From Streptomyces sp. HUAS YS2 (lineage in GTDB: Bacteria > Actinomycetota > Actinomycetes > Streptomycetales > Streptomycetaceae), in NCBI RefSeq assembly GCF_033343995.1, contig NZ_CP137573.1, forward strand, positions 1,550,001-1,614,000: DNA of 64,000 bases. The letters run 5' to 3'. The notes beneath the pieces are model-generated. The model was not told where the DNA came from. It did not search any database and worked only from the letters and a program-made list of their open reading frames with translations. Shown piece by piece: positions 35,371 through 45,900 of the stretch. Position numbers and translations under genes: made by a program. Position 1 is the first letter of the stretch, and each line of letters starts with the position of its first letter.

Positions 35371-35435
35371 CGTCTGCCAAGGAGCTTTCGTAAACCGACT
35401 TTCCGGTCGCCTCCGTGACGAAAGAGAAACCTGAC

Positions 35436-35451
35436 GCTACCTAGCGGTAAC
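35436..35451. promoter_or_regulatory. Operator-like repeat upstream of the secreted hydrolase
   Basis: GCTACC-TAGC-GGTAAC is a 6-4-6 inverted repeat with one mismatch, about 80 bp before the SGNH hydrolase start. Confidence 0.4.
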
Positions 35452-35531
35452 AAGCAGCGGCGTGCGAGATTCCGCCATGCCACCGGCCGGCGGCTGTCCC
35501 CCACGTCACTGCGCACCGCAGGAGCACAGCC

Positions 35532-36698
35532 ATGCCTCTTCGTCGTCATCGCGCTCGCCACCGCGCCGTACGCGGCCTGCTGGCCTTCTCCCTCGCCGCC
35601 GCCGGCCTGGTCACCGCCGGGGTGTCCCCCGCCACGGCGAGCCCCGGCTCCGGCCCGACCGCCGTCGTGGCGATGGGCGACAGCTACATCTCCGGCGAGG
35701 CGGGCCGGTGGCAGGGCAACAGCCTGACGACCTCCGGCAGCCGCAACGGCACCGACCGGGCGTGGACGGGCAGTGCATACGATCCGACCCGCGTGTACGG
35801 CACGACGGCGGCCAACGGCTGCCACCGCTCGGACTCCTCCGAGGTGCGCAGCGCGGGCGCGATCGCCACGAACCTGATCAACCTGGCCTGCTCGGGCGCG
35901 ACGACGAAGAACGTCTTCCGGGCGTCGAACGGCGGCGTGTCCTACAAGGGCGAGGCCCCGCAGGCGGACCAGCTCGCGGCGGTCGCGGCGGCCAACGACG
36001 TCAGGACGATCGTGCTGTCGGTGGGCGGCAACGACCTGGGCTTCGCGGACATCATCCGCACCTGCGCGACCGACTACATCGTCTGGTACTCGTACTGCCA
36101 CGACGACCAGCAGGCCGAGGTCGACACGAAGATCGACGGCGTGATGACGAACGTCGGCAAGTCGATCGACGAGATCCGCGCGGTGATGTCCGCGGCCGGC
36201 TACTCGAGCTCGAGCTACCGCGTCATCCTCCAGTCGTACCCCTCCCCGATCCCCCGCAGCACGGAGAACCGCTACGGCGAGAGCGGCTGGACCCGCACGA
36301 ACACCGGCGGCTGCCCGTTCTGGAACAAGGACTCCGACTGGGCCCGCGACAGCCTGGTCCCCCAGGTCTCCAACGGGCTGAAGGCCGTCGCCGCGGCGAA
36401 GGGCGCCCAGTTCCTGGACCTGCGTGACATGCTCCAGGGCCGCGAGATCTGCGCGAAGGCGAGCAAGCAGGTCACCTCCACGGTCCCGGCCTCGGCCGCG
36501 ACCAGCGAGTGGGCCCGCTGGATCGACCAGAACGAGACCCAGGGCCCCATCCAGGAGAACGTCCACCCCAACTACTACGGCCAGCAGGCCCTCGGCCGCT
36601 GCCTCTCCCTGATCCACGCCCAGCCCACCGGCAACTTCACCTGCCGCAACACGGCGGGCTCGGGCACGTCGGGGATGTACCTGACGGCGGTGTCCTGA
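35532..36698 (+). CDS. Secreted SGNH/GDSL hydrolase
   Basis: A 388-residue exported esterase or lipase. The signal peptide has an Arg/His-rich start, a hydrophobic core LLAFSLAAAGLVTAG and an ATASP-type cleavage site near residue 37. SGNH blocks are present: GDSYISGE with nucleophile Ser51, the Gly block near SSEVRSAG, GGNDLGF with the oxyanion Asn, and the C-terminal catalytic His in VHPNYYGQQALGRC. Six or more cysteines suggest disulphides. Such enzymes act on lipids or acylated polymers outside the cell. Its stop is three bases from the end of the convergent brxHI gene, marking a sharp boundary with the defence island. Confidence 0.88.
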   Translation: MPLRRHRARHRAVRGLLAFSLAAAGLVTAGVSPATASPGSGPTAVVAMGDSYISGEAGRWQGNSLTTSGSRNGTDRAWTGSAYDPTRVYGTTAANGCHRSDSSEVRSAGAIATNLINLACSGATTKNVFRASNGGVSYKGEAPQADQLAAVAAANDVRTIVLSVGGNDLGFADIIRTCATDYIVWYSYCHDDQQAEVDTKIDGVMTNVGKSIDEIRAVMSAAGYSSSSYRVILQSYPSPIPRSTENRYGESGWTRTNTGGCPFWNKDSDWARDSLVPQVSNGLKAVAAAKGAQFLDLRDMLQGREICAKASKQVTSTVPASAATSEWARWIDQNETQGPIQENVHPNYYGQQALGRCLSLIHAQPTGNFTCRNTAGSGTSGMYLTAVS

Positions 36699-36701
36699 CG
36701 G

Positions 36702-38834
36702 TCAGGTCCCTGCCTCGACCACGAATCTGGTCGGCTCTTCCAGAACCGTCCGGGCACCCGCCATGTCGGCGAACCGAGTCGCGAGGGTCGCTTCCGCGAG
36801 GCGGGGCGGAAGCGCCTCTCCGAACTTCAGGCCCTTCACCGCCCGGGGATCCACCTCGGGGAGGCACAGCCCTCCCGACACATCGGCTACTGCTTGTTTC
36901 CAGGCCCGCGGGTCGACGTCTTCCCGGAGCCTGATCCAGCAGTCGTTGATGCGCTGGGCCGGTGAGGTGACTGCACCCAGGGAGGCAGCAAGGGTCGCGT
37001 TGGCCCGGTGACCTGCCCAGGTCCACCAGCGGATGTACCCGCACCGCCCTCGGGTGACAAGGGTGCCACCCGGATGTACGGCGTCCATGAAATGGTCCCT
37101 CGCCTCGGCGAGCGAAGCCACAGCCCGTTTCGTCAGCTTCACCGAGGGATCGGCACCCAGCAGCACCTCTCGGACAGCCCGGGTCAGCTCGAACGAGGTG
37201 GCCCGGGCAAATCCCAGCCCGCTCCACTTGGCCTTGCCACCACCGTCGGTCGGCTCCACGTAGCAGCGCTTGCGGCGCCAGTCGATGTACGTGACGAGCC
37301 AGCTTCGACCGGCCAGGAGCAGCTTCCTGGGCCCCTCGATCTCCTCGGTGAGCAGGTCCGGGTCCGTCCTCCCGATCTCGGACCGCCCTTGGAACACAGT
37401 GAACTGAGGCGGTGCGGTGAAGACCGCCGTAAGCCCCATGAAATGCCGGTGCCCGAAACGGCGCTCCGCTTCCGGCCCCACGAAGAGCATGCCGCCGTCC
37501 CGGTCGAGGAAGCCCTCGTCCACCAGGTGCCGCACAATCGGCTCTGCCGGCTGCCCGAACGGACCGAGCCCGTTCCACCACTCGGGCCAGAGGCGGTCAC
37601 CGACCCGGTGCTCCTGCAAACAAAGCGCAATGAGCTGCTGTGCCACGATGTGGCGTGGCTCGGGCGGGGGAACGATTGGTTCTACCCATCCCCGGGACCA
37701 GAGCAGGAGCAGCCCGGCCGCGGACAGCAGTCCGTCCTCGGTCAACGCCAGGAAGAGGCAATTGCGTGTCGTTCCTGTTCTGCGTCCGGTACGGCCGAGC
37801 CGCTGCAGGAACGAAGCCACTGTGGCCGGCGCCTCGAGCTGGATCACCCGGTCCAGGTCGCCGACGTCGATTCCCAGTTCCAGCGTGCTGGTCGACACGA
37901 TGACACAGTCCCGGGCCTCCGCGAACGCCTGCTCCGCACGTCGGCGCTCGTCGACGGACAGTGAGGCGTGCGACAGGAACGTCGTCACGCCCCGTAGACG
38001 CAGCTTTTCACCCAGTTCCTCCACCATGCGGCGCGATTCGCAGAAGACGAGTCGCTTCTCACCCGCGTGCAGGGAGGCAATGACCGTGGCCGCGTTGTCC
38101 ACGGAGCCGACGTAGTCGAGTTGGATGTCGACCACGGGCTCATTCGTCGCCGAATGCGCGGCAGGCGAGGCGTCAAGGTGCGGCGCGACCACGCGTGCCA
38201 CCCGATGGCCCGCCCCGGACCCTTGAAGCCAATGAAGCAGTTCGACGGGATTTCCCACGGTGGCGGACAGCCCGACGCGCTGGATCGGACGGCCCACGGA
38301 CTTCTGCAGCCGCTCGAGCAGCGCGAGGAGATGCCATCCCCGATCGTCCCCGGCGAAGGCATGCACCTCGTCGACGACGACGGTCCTCAGCCCCGAGAAG
38401 AACGCCTTGTGGTCGACGTTCGCGCTGACCAGCATCGCCTCCATCGACTCGGGCGTCGTGAGCAGCACATCGGGCCGGTTGTTCAGAATGCGCTTACGCT
38501 GCCCCGCCGTCACATCTCCGTGCCAGAGCGCGGCCGTACGCCCGAGCCAGGATGTGTATGTCTCCAACCGTGGCAGCAAGTTGTTGAGCAAAGCCTTTAG
38601 AGGGCACAGGTACAGGACCGAGGTGCCCTGCCATCGCTCTGCTGTCATTCTCGACAGGATCGGGAAGGAAGCGGCTTCGGTCTTCCCACCCGCTGTCGGA
38701 GCCAGCAGGATCGCGTCCTCGCCGGCCATCAGGGGCTCGATCGCGTCCTCTTGCAAGGGCCGCAGACTCCGCCAGCCGAGCGAGTTGACGATGTGATGAG
38801 TGAGTACGGGGTCGAGATCGTCCAGGGAACTCAC
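36702..38834 (-). CDS. brxHI: BREX type 2 helicase BrxHI
   Basis: A 710-residue superfamily 2, Lhr-like DEAD/H-box helicase. Visible motifs: LRPLQEDAI (Q-like), Walker A APTAGGKT (45-52), DEVH (155-158), LSATVG (189-194), STSTLELGIDVGDLD and QRLGRTGRR; about 300 further residues follow the helicase core. BrxHI is the helicase linked to BREX type 2 loci. Its GTG start overlaps the brxD stop (GTGA), the last link in a four-gene coupled chain. It probably acts on DNA during phage restriction or host methylation; the exact step is unknown. Confidence 0.88.
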   Translation of the reverse strand: MSSLDDLDPVLTHHIVNSLGWRSLRPLQEDAIEPLMAGEDAILLAPTAGGKTEAASFPILSRMTAERWQGTSVLYLCPLKALLNNLLPRLETYTSWLGRTAALWHGDVTAGQRKRILNNRPDVLLTTPESMEAMLVSANVDHKAFFSGLRTVVVDEVHAFAGDDRGWHLLALLERLQKSVGRPIQRVGLSATVGNPVELLHWLQGSGAGHRVARVVAPHLDASPAAHSATNEPVVDIQLDYVGSVDNAATVIASLHAGEKRLVFCESRRMVEELGEKLRLRGVTTFLSHASLSVDERRRAEQAFAEARDCVIVSTSTLELGIDVGDLDRVIQLEAPATVASFLQRLGRTGRRTGTTRNCLFLALTEDGLLSAAGLLLLWSRGWVEPIVPPPEPRHIVAQQLIALCLQEHRVGDRLWPEWWNGLGPFGQPAEPIVRHLVDEGFLDRDGGMLFVGPEAERRFGHRHFMGLTAVFTAPPQFTVFQGRSEIGRTDPDLLTEEIEGPRKLLLAGRSWLVTYIDWRRKRCYVEPTDGGGKAKWSGLGFARATSFELTRAVREVLLGADPSVKLTKRAVASLAEARDHFMDAVHPGGTLVTRGRCGYIRWWTWAGHRANATLAASLGAVTSPAQRINDCWIRLREDVDPRAWKQAVADVSGGLCLPEVDPRAVKGLKFGEALPPRLAEATLATRFADMAGARTVLEEPTRFVVEAGT

Positions 38835-40162
38835 GGAAGATCCAGTTCGATGTCGTCCGCATCGGCTGTGGCGGCGTTCCGTTCGACCTCGTTGAGCTCG
38901 GCACTGGACACCGTGAGTGCGTAGTGCAGCCGGGGGTCGAACTCCTCGAACTCGTCGACCCGGTCGAGTACATCGGCGACGAGCTTGCGCAGGAACAGCC
39001 GGGGGGCGACTCCCACCTTCCCGCCCAGCCCGCCGGTGACCGCTGCAGCCAGCTCGCCCAAGTAGGCGTCGTCGACGCGTGCGGCGATGCGCTCCGGGTT
39101 CCGTGCCGCTCCCGCGTACAGGTCTCGAACGTTGCGTCCGAGTTCGCCGAGTCCGGGGAGATCGAAACCGGCGAGGCGCAGCTGGACCGCGCGCGGGGAG
39201 TCGAAGCGCGGATCGGTCGTGAAGTCGGTGGCGAGGCGTTGTGCAAGGGGAGCCAGACGCTGGACGCCCTGCTGCCCGTCGTAGAACGCGGGCGTTCCCG
39301 TGATCACCAGGAACAGCCCGGGGAAGCGGCCCGCGTCGATCTCGTCGAGCAGTTGGCGCAGGGCGTTGAGCCCTTTCTCCCGCACATCGCCGCGGACACG
39401 CTGCAGGGTCTCGATCTCGTCGAGAACCACCAAAAGTCCGGGGTGTCCACAGTCCCGGAGCACGGTCAGCAGTCCTTGCAGGAAGCCCATCGCCCCGAAG
39501 TGGTCGAGGTCGCCGCGGACTCCTGCTGCGCGGCGCGCCGACGCCGCCACGGATTTCTGGCCGCCGAGCCAGGCAATGAGCGCCTCAGCGGTCGCGGCGT
39601 CACCGTTCGCGCGGGCGTCGCGGTAGCCCCGCAGTGCGGCGGCGAACGCAGGAGTGGTGCGCGCGACATCGGCGAGCCGCTGCTCCATGAGCTCGTCTAC
39701 GGCCGCGGCGAGCGCCTTCTCGTCGTCGTCCGAGACCTCACCGGCGTCGAGGATCTCCTCCTCGAGGGTGTAGAACCATGAATCGACGACCGCCTTGAGT
39801 GCGCTGGGCTGGTGGGTGGCGGTGGCAAGCCGTTCGGTGAGCCGGCGGTAGACCGTCTCGAGCCGGTGCAGTGGGGTCTCCGTCTCGGAGATCTGCACCT
39901 CGGTCGTCGCGAGCCCCGCCCTCTTGGCCCGTTCGGCGAGCCATCGTGCGAAGAAGGTCTTGCCGGACCCGTACTCGCCCCGGATGGCGTGGAAGGCGGA
40001 TCCCCCGCGCGCCACCGTGGCAAGGTCGTCGTCGAGTGCAGTGGTGAAGCGGTCGAGCCCGACCGCGAACAGGTCGAGGCCCGTCTGCGGCACAGTTCCG
40101 CGGCGCAGGGCACCCACCACCTCACGGCGGCGGGCCAGGCTGATCTCGGTGACGCCGGTCAA
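38831..40162 (-). CDS. brxD: BREX type 2 ATP-binding protein BrxD
   Basis: A 443-residue AAA+ ATPase with Walker A GEYGSGKT (62-69), Walker B LLVVLDEIETL (about 243-253) and a sensor-like FLVITGTPAF, as in the BrxC-BrxD-type ATPases of BREX. The start is a TTG at 40162 that overlaps the pglZ stop (TTGA), with GGAG seven bases upstream; no ATG or GTG gives a complete family N-terminus. Translational coupling to pglZ should fix the ratio of the two proteins. It has no signal or membrane segment. Confidence 0.88.
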   Translation of the reverse strand: MTGVTEISLARRREVVGALRRGTVPQTGLDLFAVGLDRFTTALDDDLATVARGGSAFHAIRGEYGSGKTFFARWLAERAKRAGLATTEVQISETETPLHRLETVYRRLTERLATATHQPSALKAVVDSWFYTLEEEILDAGEVSDDDEKALAAAVDELMEQRLADVARTTPAFAAALRGYRDARANGDAATAEALIAWLGGQKSVAASARRAAGVRGDLDHFGAMGFLQGLLTVLRDCGHPGLLVVLDEIETLQRVRGDVREKGLNALRQLLDEIDAGRFPGLFLVITGTPAFYDGQQGVQRLAPLAQRLATDFTTDPRFDSPRAVQLRLAGFDLPGLGELGRNVRDLYAGAARNPERIAARVDDAYLGELAAAVTGGLGGKVGVAPRLFLRKLVADVLDRVDEFEEFDPRLHYALTVSSAELNEVERNAATADADDIELDLP

Positions 40163-42900
40163 GGCTGCTCCGTTCCGAACTGGTCTTGCAGAAGCGGGAT
40201 GTTCAGCTCGACGGTCCGTCCCGCATCCACCAGGTCGAGGACGCCGTAGCCCTCGACGTTGAGGAGCCGCTGCACCACGGTGACGAAAATTTCCGGATTC
40301 CGTTGCGACCTTCCGGTGGCAGCGGTTGCGGCAGCCGCCACCGCGTCCGGGGTGAGCCTTCCGCCCGCGTCGGCGAGCGCGTCGATCACGGCCGACACGG
40401 CCTTGGCGTCGGGTGCGCGTCGCACGAACGCCTTCTGGGTCTGATACCTCTGCGTCGCCACGACCTTGCCACCCAGCGTCAGGGTCTCGGGGACCACTTC
40501 CGCCGCCTCGAACAACCCCTCGACCTGCTGGTCCGCCTTCTGCCGGCGGCTCCGGCGCGGGGCCGATGTCTCCGCCTCTTGGCTCACAGCGGCGTCGGCG
40601 CGGGACTCCCACCAGTGAGGTACGGCCTGCTCGTGCGGCAGTACCACCCAGCCGGGTGGCAGCAGCTCCTGGGAGGGCACCAATGTGATCACCGGTACGG
40701 TGACCTCCGCGAGCGCAGCACCGCCGTGATAGCCCGCCTTGCGTGGCGTGTACCTGATGTTCTCACGCCATGGCGCGATGATGCTTCCGTCGCCCTCCAG
40801 CACCCTCGGGCCACGGAGCTCGATCTCGCCCTCGGCCGCCGTGCCCGTACGCCACCGCGCACTCTGGACGCCTGTCGCCTTCGTCGGGCCCTGCCCCTTC
40901 GGCGATCGGTCGATCACATGACCGTGGTCGGATACGAGGACCACGGGACGTCCGTAGTCGCGGGCCGCGTTGAGCAGGTCCAGGAGGTGGCTGATGTCCT
41001 TGAGCCGCCACCGGGTCCGCTCGCCCTCCCGCCCGTGGTCCAGGGCGTCGTCGATGGTGTTCAGCACGACCCCGACGACTCCGTCCCCGGCGAGCGACTC
41101 CAACAGCTCCGGGGCGATCCGGTGCCCCTCGGCCCCGCCGATCTGCCCCTTGTGGAAAAGGGTGCCCTCCCGCCGGTGCCGCTGCCAGAACGACGCGAAC
41201 CCCTGGACCTCCGCCGCCTGTTTGCCGCTCGTGGCGGTTCCGCAGAGCAGCGAGGCCCGGCTGATGGTGGTGACCGAGGGAAGCATGGACACCGCTGCCT
41301 GCCGCCGCGGCGCCTCCTCGTCCTGGGGTGCGGGCACGACTTCCGTCCAGACCCGGCGGTCGATCTCGTCGCCGAGCTGCGCCGCTATGGCCGCGCTCAT
41401 GCCGTCGAGGACCAGCACCAGCGGCGGCGCCCCCTTGCCTGCACCGGCCAACGGTACGGCGAGGGTGGCGAGGACGTCCTCGATGACCAAGGCCCCCGCG
41501 GGCGCGTCGGCCGTGGCGGTCCTGGTCCAGCCCGAGAGCCGGGTGGCAAATGCCTCGTCGATGGCGGCGCGGCGCGCCCGCGCCTTGCCGATCAGGCGGT
41601 GGTACGCCTGGCCGACGACGCTGCCACCCAGCGGGTCCCCCTCCGCGAGGACGGCCAGGGCCCGGTCGGCCCATCCCCACTGCGCCACGTGGTCGGTCAC
41701 CGCCTGCCCGACCGATGCCACGGCAGGGGTCGGAGTGTCGAGCCATCGGACGATACGGACGGCCATGCGAGCGGCGGTGCAACTGGCCTGGTGCAGGCGC
41801 GCCAGTTGATGGGACAGCACCTGCTCCAGGGCGGCCTCCGCCTCCTGCGAGGAACCTTCCAGCGCGGTGGCGAGGTCAGTCAGGCGCGCCTTCAGGCCGG
41901 AGGGCAGCAGCGGATCGGTCCGCAGAGCATGGCCGAGGCCCGCCTCGGCAGCCAGCTTGTCGGCCCGGTCCAGGACGGAGAACGTGCGCTGACGCGCCTC
42001 CGCGCCCTGCGCCGTGTTGGCCTCGGCTTCACCGATCCACCGAGCGAGCGTGCCGACGACTGAGGCGGTGAACTTCGGCAAGTCCTCCACCGAGCGCAGC
42101 GACGAGCCGAACAGCCCCCCGAGCGCGAAGCTCGCTCCGGGAGGAGCGTCCGGAGCGCTCAGGACTGACCCCAGGACACCGAGGGCCATGGCATCCTGGG
42201 CGCGGCCGTCCGCCACAAGGGCCAGCAGCGTGGGGGCCGCCGCGCCGATGACGCCGGTCAACCAGACTGTCACGCCCTCTCGTTCGGACGGCGAGAGCTC
42301 CTGGAATCGGGAGGGGCCGGCCGATGTCCGAGACCATGCGAGCAGTGCATTGGTGTCGAGGTCGAGCGAGTTGCCGCCATCGGCACGGCCCAGGCCCAGC
42401 TGCTCGCGGACGAGAGCGTGAACGGCCGCGTCGCGGGTGAGTACGGATGCTTCGCGCGGCCAGCCTTCCTTGGGTTCGGCATCGATCAAAGCCTCGAGCA
42501 GCCACGCCTCACGGATCATGCGGGGGTCGATATCGGAGGCGCCGAAGAGCTGCTTGACGATCTCGGCCCGGTCCACGGTGAGACTGCGGCGCCCCACGGC
42601 ATGGGCACGGAGGTCCCAGCCGAGCGCGCCGGCCGGCACATCGGTCGTGACGACGAGCAGCCGGTCGGAGTCCGGCTCGGCGAGGACTCGCTGCCAGGCG
42701 TCGGCGATCCCCAGGACGGACTCCTGGTCGGTCACGCGAACCTGCCGCTGTCGGCCGTCGACACGCGCCGTGAAGTCGGTCGGCGCCGTGCTGTCGTAGC
42801 GCGCGTGGACGAGCAGTAGTCGCCGGTCCCTGGCACGCCGCAGCTCCGTCTCGAGAAGAGCCTCGACCATCCGACGATCGATGAGCGGGCGCACCGCCAT
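40159..42900 (-). CDS. pglZ: BREX type 2 alkaline-phosphatase-superfamily protein PglZ
   Basis: A 913-residue protein, near the usual size. A long helical N-terminal half with [20 protein letters not shown] is followed by the PglZ domain: metal-binding LVLVLDGMSAA (about residue 495), the nucleophile region SVTTISRASLLCGT, and VVLVSDHGHVIDR (about 658). PglZ is the marker protein of BREX systems. In Streptomyces coelicolor Pgl it acts with PglY against phage phiC31 and was reported to be toxic-antitoxic with PglX. Its ATG shares one base with the pglY stop (TGATG). Confidence 0.93.
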   Translation of the reverse strand: MAVRPLIDRRMVEALLETELRRARDRRLLLVHARYDSTAPTDFTARVDGRQRQVRVTDQESVLGIADAWQRVLAEPDSDRLLVVTTDVPAGALGWDLRAHAVGRRSLTVDRAEIVKQLFGASDIDPRMIREAWLLEALIDAEPKEGWPREASVLTRDAAVHALVREQLGLGRADGGNSLDLDTNALLAWSRTSAGPSRFQELSPSEREGVTVWLTGVIGAAAPTLLALVADGRAQDAMALGVLGSVLSAPDAPPGASFALGGLFGSSLRSVEDLPKFTASVVGTLARWIGEAEANTAQGAEARQRTFSVLDRADKLAAEAGLGHALRTDPLLPSGLKARLTDLATALEGSSQEAEAALEQVLSHQLARLHQASCTAARMAVRIVRWLDTPTPAVASVGQAVTDHVAQWGWADRALAVLAEGDPLGGSVVGQAYHRLIGKARARRAAIDEAFATRLSGWTRTATADAPAGALVIEDVLATLAVPLAGAGKGAPPLVLVLDGMSAAIAAQLGDEIDRRVWTEVVPAPQDEEAPRRQAAVSMLPSVTTISRASLLCGTATSGKQAAEVQGFASFWQRHRREGTLFHKGQIGGAEGHRIAPELLESLAGDGVVGVVLNTIDDALDHGREGERTRWRLKDISHLLDLLNAARDYGRPVVLVSDHGHVIDRSPKGQGPTKATGVQSARWRTGTAAEGEIELRGPRVLEGDGSIIAPWRENIRYTPRKAGYHGGAALAEVTVPVITLVPSQELLPPGWVVLPHEQAVPHWWESRADAAVSQEAETSAPRRSRRQKADQQVEGLFEAAEVVPETLTLGGKVVATQRYQTQKAFVRRAPDAKAVSAVIDALADAGGRLTPDAVAAAATAATGRSQRNPEIFVTVVQRLLNVEGYGVLDLVDAGRTVELNIPLLQDQFGTEQP

Positions 42901-45900
42901 CAGGAGCGCGCCTCACCGTCGGCGGGGCCGCTGTGCTCCGGCGGGACGACCTGCCAGGTGATCTCGACGGCCATGCCCGGGTTCGCGTTCGCGTAGGCGA
43001 GGATCTCGTCCCACAGGTTGTCGATCGCCTTGCTCAGCGCGTTCTCCAGGTGGCTGGGCTGCAGCCGCACAGTACGGGAGCCGCTTGTGCCCGGGCCCCC
43101 TGCGACGGGTACCTGGGGACCGGCCTGGGGTCGGTCGGACGGAACGGACGGCTCACCGTGCTGGGTGAGCCGCACGTCGTCGGCGGTCGGCTCAGCAAGT
43201 ACGGGCTGGGCCACCGGCTCCGCCACCTGGGCCAGCTGGGCCGCGTCCCTGATCAGCGCCACGGCCTTGGTGCGAAGCGACTCCAGGGGCGGGATCAGCG
43301 AGCGTTCGAACTCACTGGCCGACGCCGCCTCGGCGATCTCCGCGATCAGTCGCTCGGCCCGCTCGCCGAGGGTGTCCTGACGCCCGACGAAGCCACGAAC
43401 GCTGTCCAGGAGCTGCCAGTCCGCGCTGTCCAGGGCCTTGAGTACGTCCGGGGCCGAGGTCAGCGCGGTGGCCAGCACTGTGTCGGACGTGGTGTACGAC
43501 GCCTCGGCCAGTTCCTTCACCAGGGCGGTGGCCTCGTGGTGACGCGCCAGGCGGGCGAGCAGGTCCGCCGCATCCTTCACCGACGACGTCCGCGAGCCGG
43601 CCTCCGGGTCCAGGCCCAGGGCGTCGGCGTGCCGGTTCAGCGACGTCCGAACCGCGTTGACCGGCTGCTCGTACTGATTGATCTTGTCCCGGACGCCGGT
43701 GTACAGCTTGTTGACATTTCGGGCGAAGAGGGTGGGCTGCACCGCCACACCGAAGATCTTGGCTGCCTTCTCCCGGGCTGTCGCGTACTCCTCGGCAGTG
43801 GGCAGCTGCTGGGCACGGAGCGCGTGACCGGCCCCGATGTCGCTCAGCTCGGGAGACTGCGCCAGCGCGCTGCCTCCGTGGAGAATCCAGGCACGGTCGT
43901 CGAGCAGCGCGTACGTCGCGATGATCAGGCTGCTGATGTTCTTGTCCAGCCCGGTCCAGCCGTGGTCCTTGGCGATCCACCCGCGGATCTCCTCGACCGA
44001 CAGGTCCTCGGCGCCGGGCCGGTGCTGGTGGGCGGTCTGATTGATCCGCTGACGCCAGTCGTTGCGGAGAACCAGCGGACCGTCGTGGACCTGGCCCAGT
44101 TCGAGCGGTTCCACAATCTTCTTGACCGTCTTGAGGTGGTGACTGTCGACCTCGATGCGCCGGCCGCCGTCGTCCATGGCCCGGGTGATCCACGTCAGGG
44201 CGGTCTTCAGCTCGCCTATGGTGATCGGCTTCCGATCGCCTGCCCGGTCGAAATCAGGATGCTTGGGGTAGAGCGCCCCGAAGGCCCCGTCGGCCAGGTG
44301 CCGCAGGTTGTCCGCGAAGGATTTGCCGCCCAGCAGCTGGGGCCGGCCGTACTCGGGGAGTAGCGGCAGGATGTGCTTCCCTTCGCTGACCTCTGCGGAC
44401 ACGCTGTTCTCGTCCACCTTGGCGATGCCGTAGAGCTGCGCCAGGGTCGCGGTGAGCTGCGAGGTCAGGGTGTCGCGCTGGGCCGCCAGCTGGTGGCGGA
44501 CGCGCACCCGGTCGTCCGAGGCGAGATGCCCGGCGTAGTCGTCGAGGCGATCGCGCTCGAGCAGGTAATTGATCTTGATCAGGCGTCCGAGCTGGGCGTT
44601 CTTCTGCTCGGAGAAGAAGGACGGCAGCCAGACGAGCGTCGGGGCCATGACCCCTTCGGCGCGCAGGAGCTCCACGCGCTGGGCGTCGTCGTTGGGGAAG
44701 TGCTGACCGTCGTCGAAGGGATAGTCCAGGATGAACCGGACCCGCCCGTCCACGCCGGGGCGGAACTGCTCGGTCGGCAGCTGCGTGGTGTCGCGGACGT
44801 TCTCGAAGACGAACTCGGCCGTGCGCCGGGTGCCCCTCCAGACGATCTCGTGCTCGCAGACGAACGCCCCGGTGTCCTTCAGCCCGAGCGCCTTCCACAG
44901 CTGATCCTTGACCCAGATGCGACGGGCCCCGGTGCGGTCCTCGTCGGCCACCATGTCCAGTAGCGGCTCGATGTCCAGGTCGGACAGGTGCAGCGTGAAC
45001 ACCGGATCCTGGTCGCCGTCGGCCCGGATCTCGCCGAACTCGGCCTGCAGTTCCCGCAGTCGGGTCACGACGAGCGAACCGGGGGCGACGGTCCGAGAGC
45101 GGATGGAACCGTGGTTTAGGGCGGCGATCCGCCCACCGGTGAGCCTCTTGAGGGCGGGAACGTCGGGGGCGAGAGCGGCGAGAAGCAATGTCTTGATGAA
45201 CCGGTCGTCGGCGATGAACTTCTCGTTCTCCTCCGAGCCGTACTTCTCCAGGAGGTGCGCCCGGACCTTGTTGTGGAAGGTGTGGGCGGCCTCGGCCTCG
45301 TTCTTGAGCCGGTCCGTGAACGCCTCGCCGGTACCGTCGGACAGCACATCCCACAGGTCACCGAGAGGGATGAGCTCGCCCAGCTTGAAGTCGGCCCGGC
45401 GCCGCCGCAGCATCTCCTGAAGCAGCTTGAGACCGGTCCGCTCCCGCTGAAGCGCGCCCGAGAGCGCCACGAGGACGTTCAGCAGTGCGGGCGACAGCGG
45501 GTAGACGGCGCGGAAGTCAGACCAGTCCGCCTGGGTGGCACCGTGCGCGTCGAGCAGGACGTCCCGCACCTGGGAGCTCGTGGACTCGACCGCCCCGAAG
45601 GCCCCGTCGAGTGCGGCTCGCGCCGCCTCGTCCTTCGGCTTGAGGATGCGCTCCTTGATGATCTCCGGCAGGTTGCGGTCCTCCAGGCTCACCACATCGA
45701 AGCGGCCCTTCAGGTACTCGACCTGCTGCTCGAGATTCTTCACGTCAGCGCCGACGACGTCGGCACCGACGAGCTGGGAGAGGTCACGCTGCCGAGAGAT
45801 GAAGGAAACGATGGGGACGGGACGTGCGCTGTCACCGGACTCGATCAGCTTGACCAGCTTGCCGACCTCCGAGTTCACCTTCTCGCGGTTCGACATGTGC

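Noticed and set aside
36690..36720. tRNA or attachment site at the island boundary
   Set aside because: No tRNA-like cloverleaf, integrase gene or direct repeat was seen at the junction.
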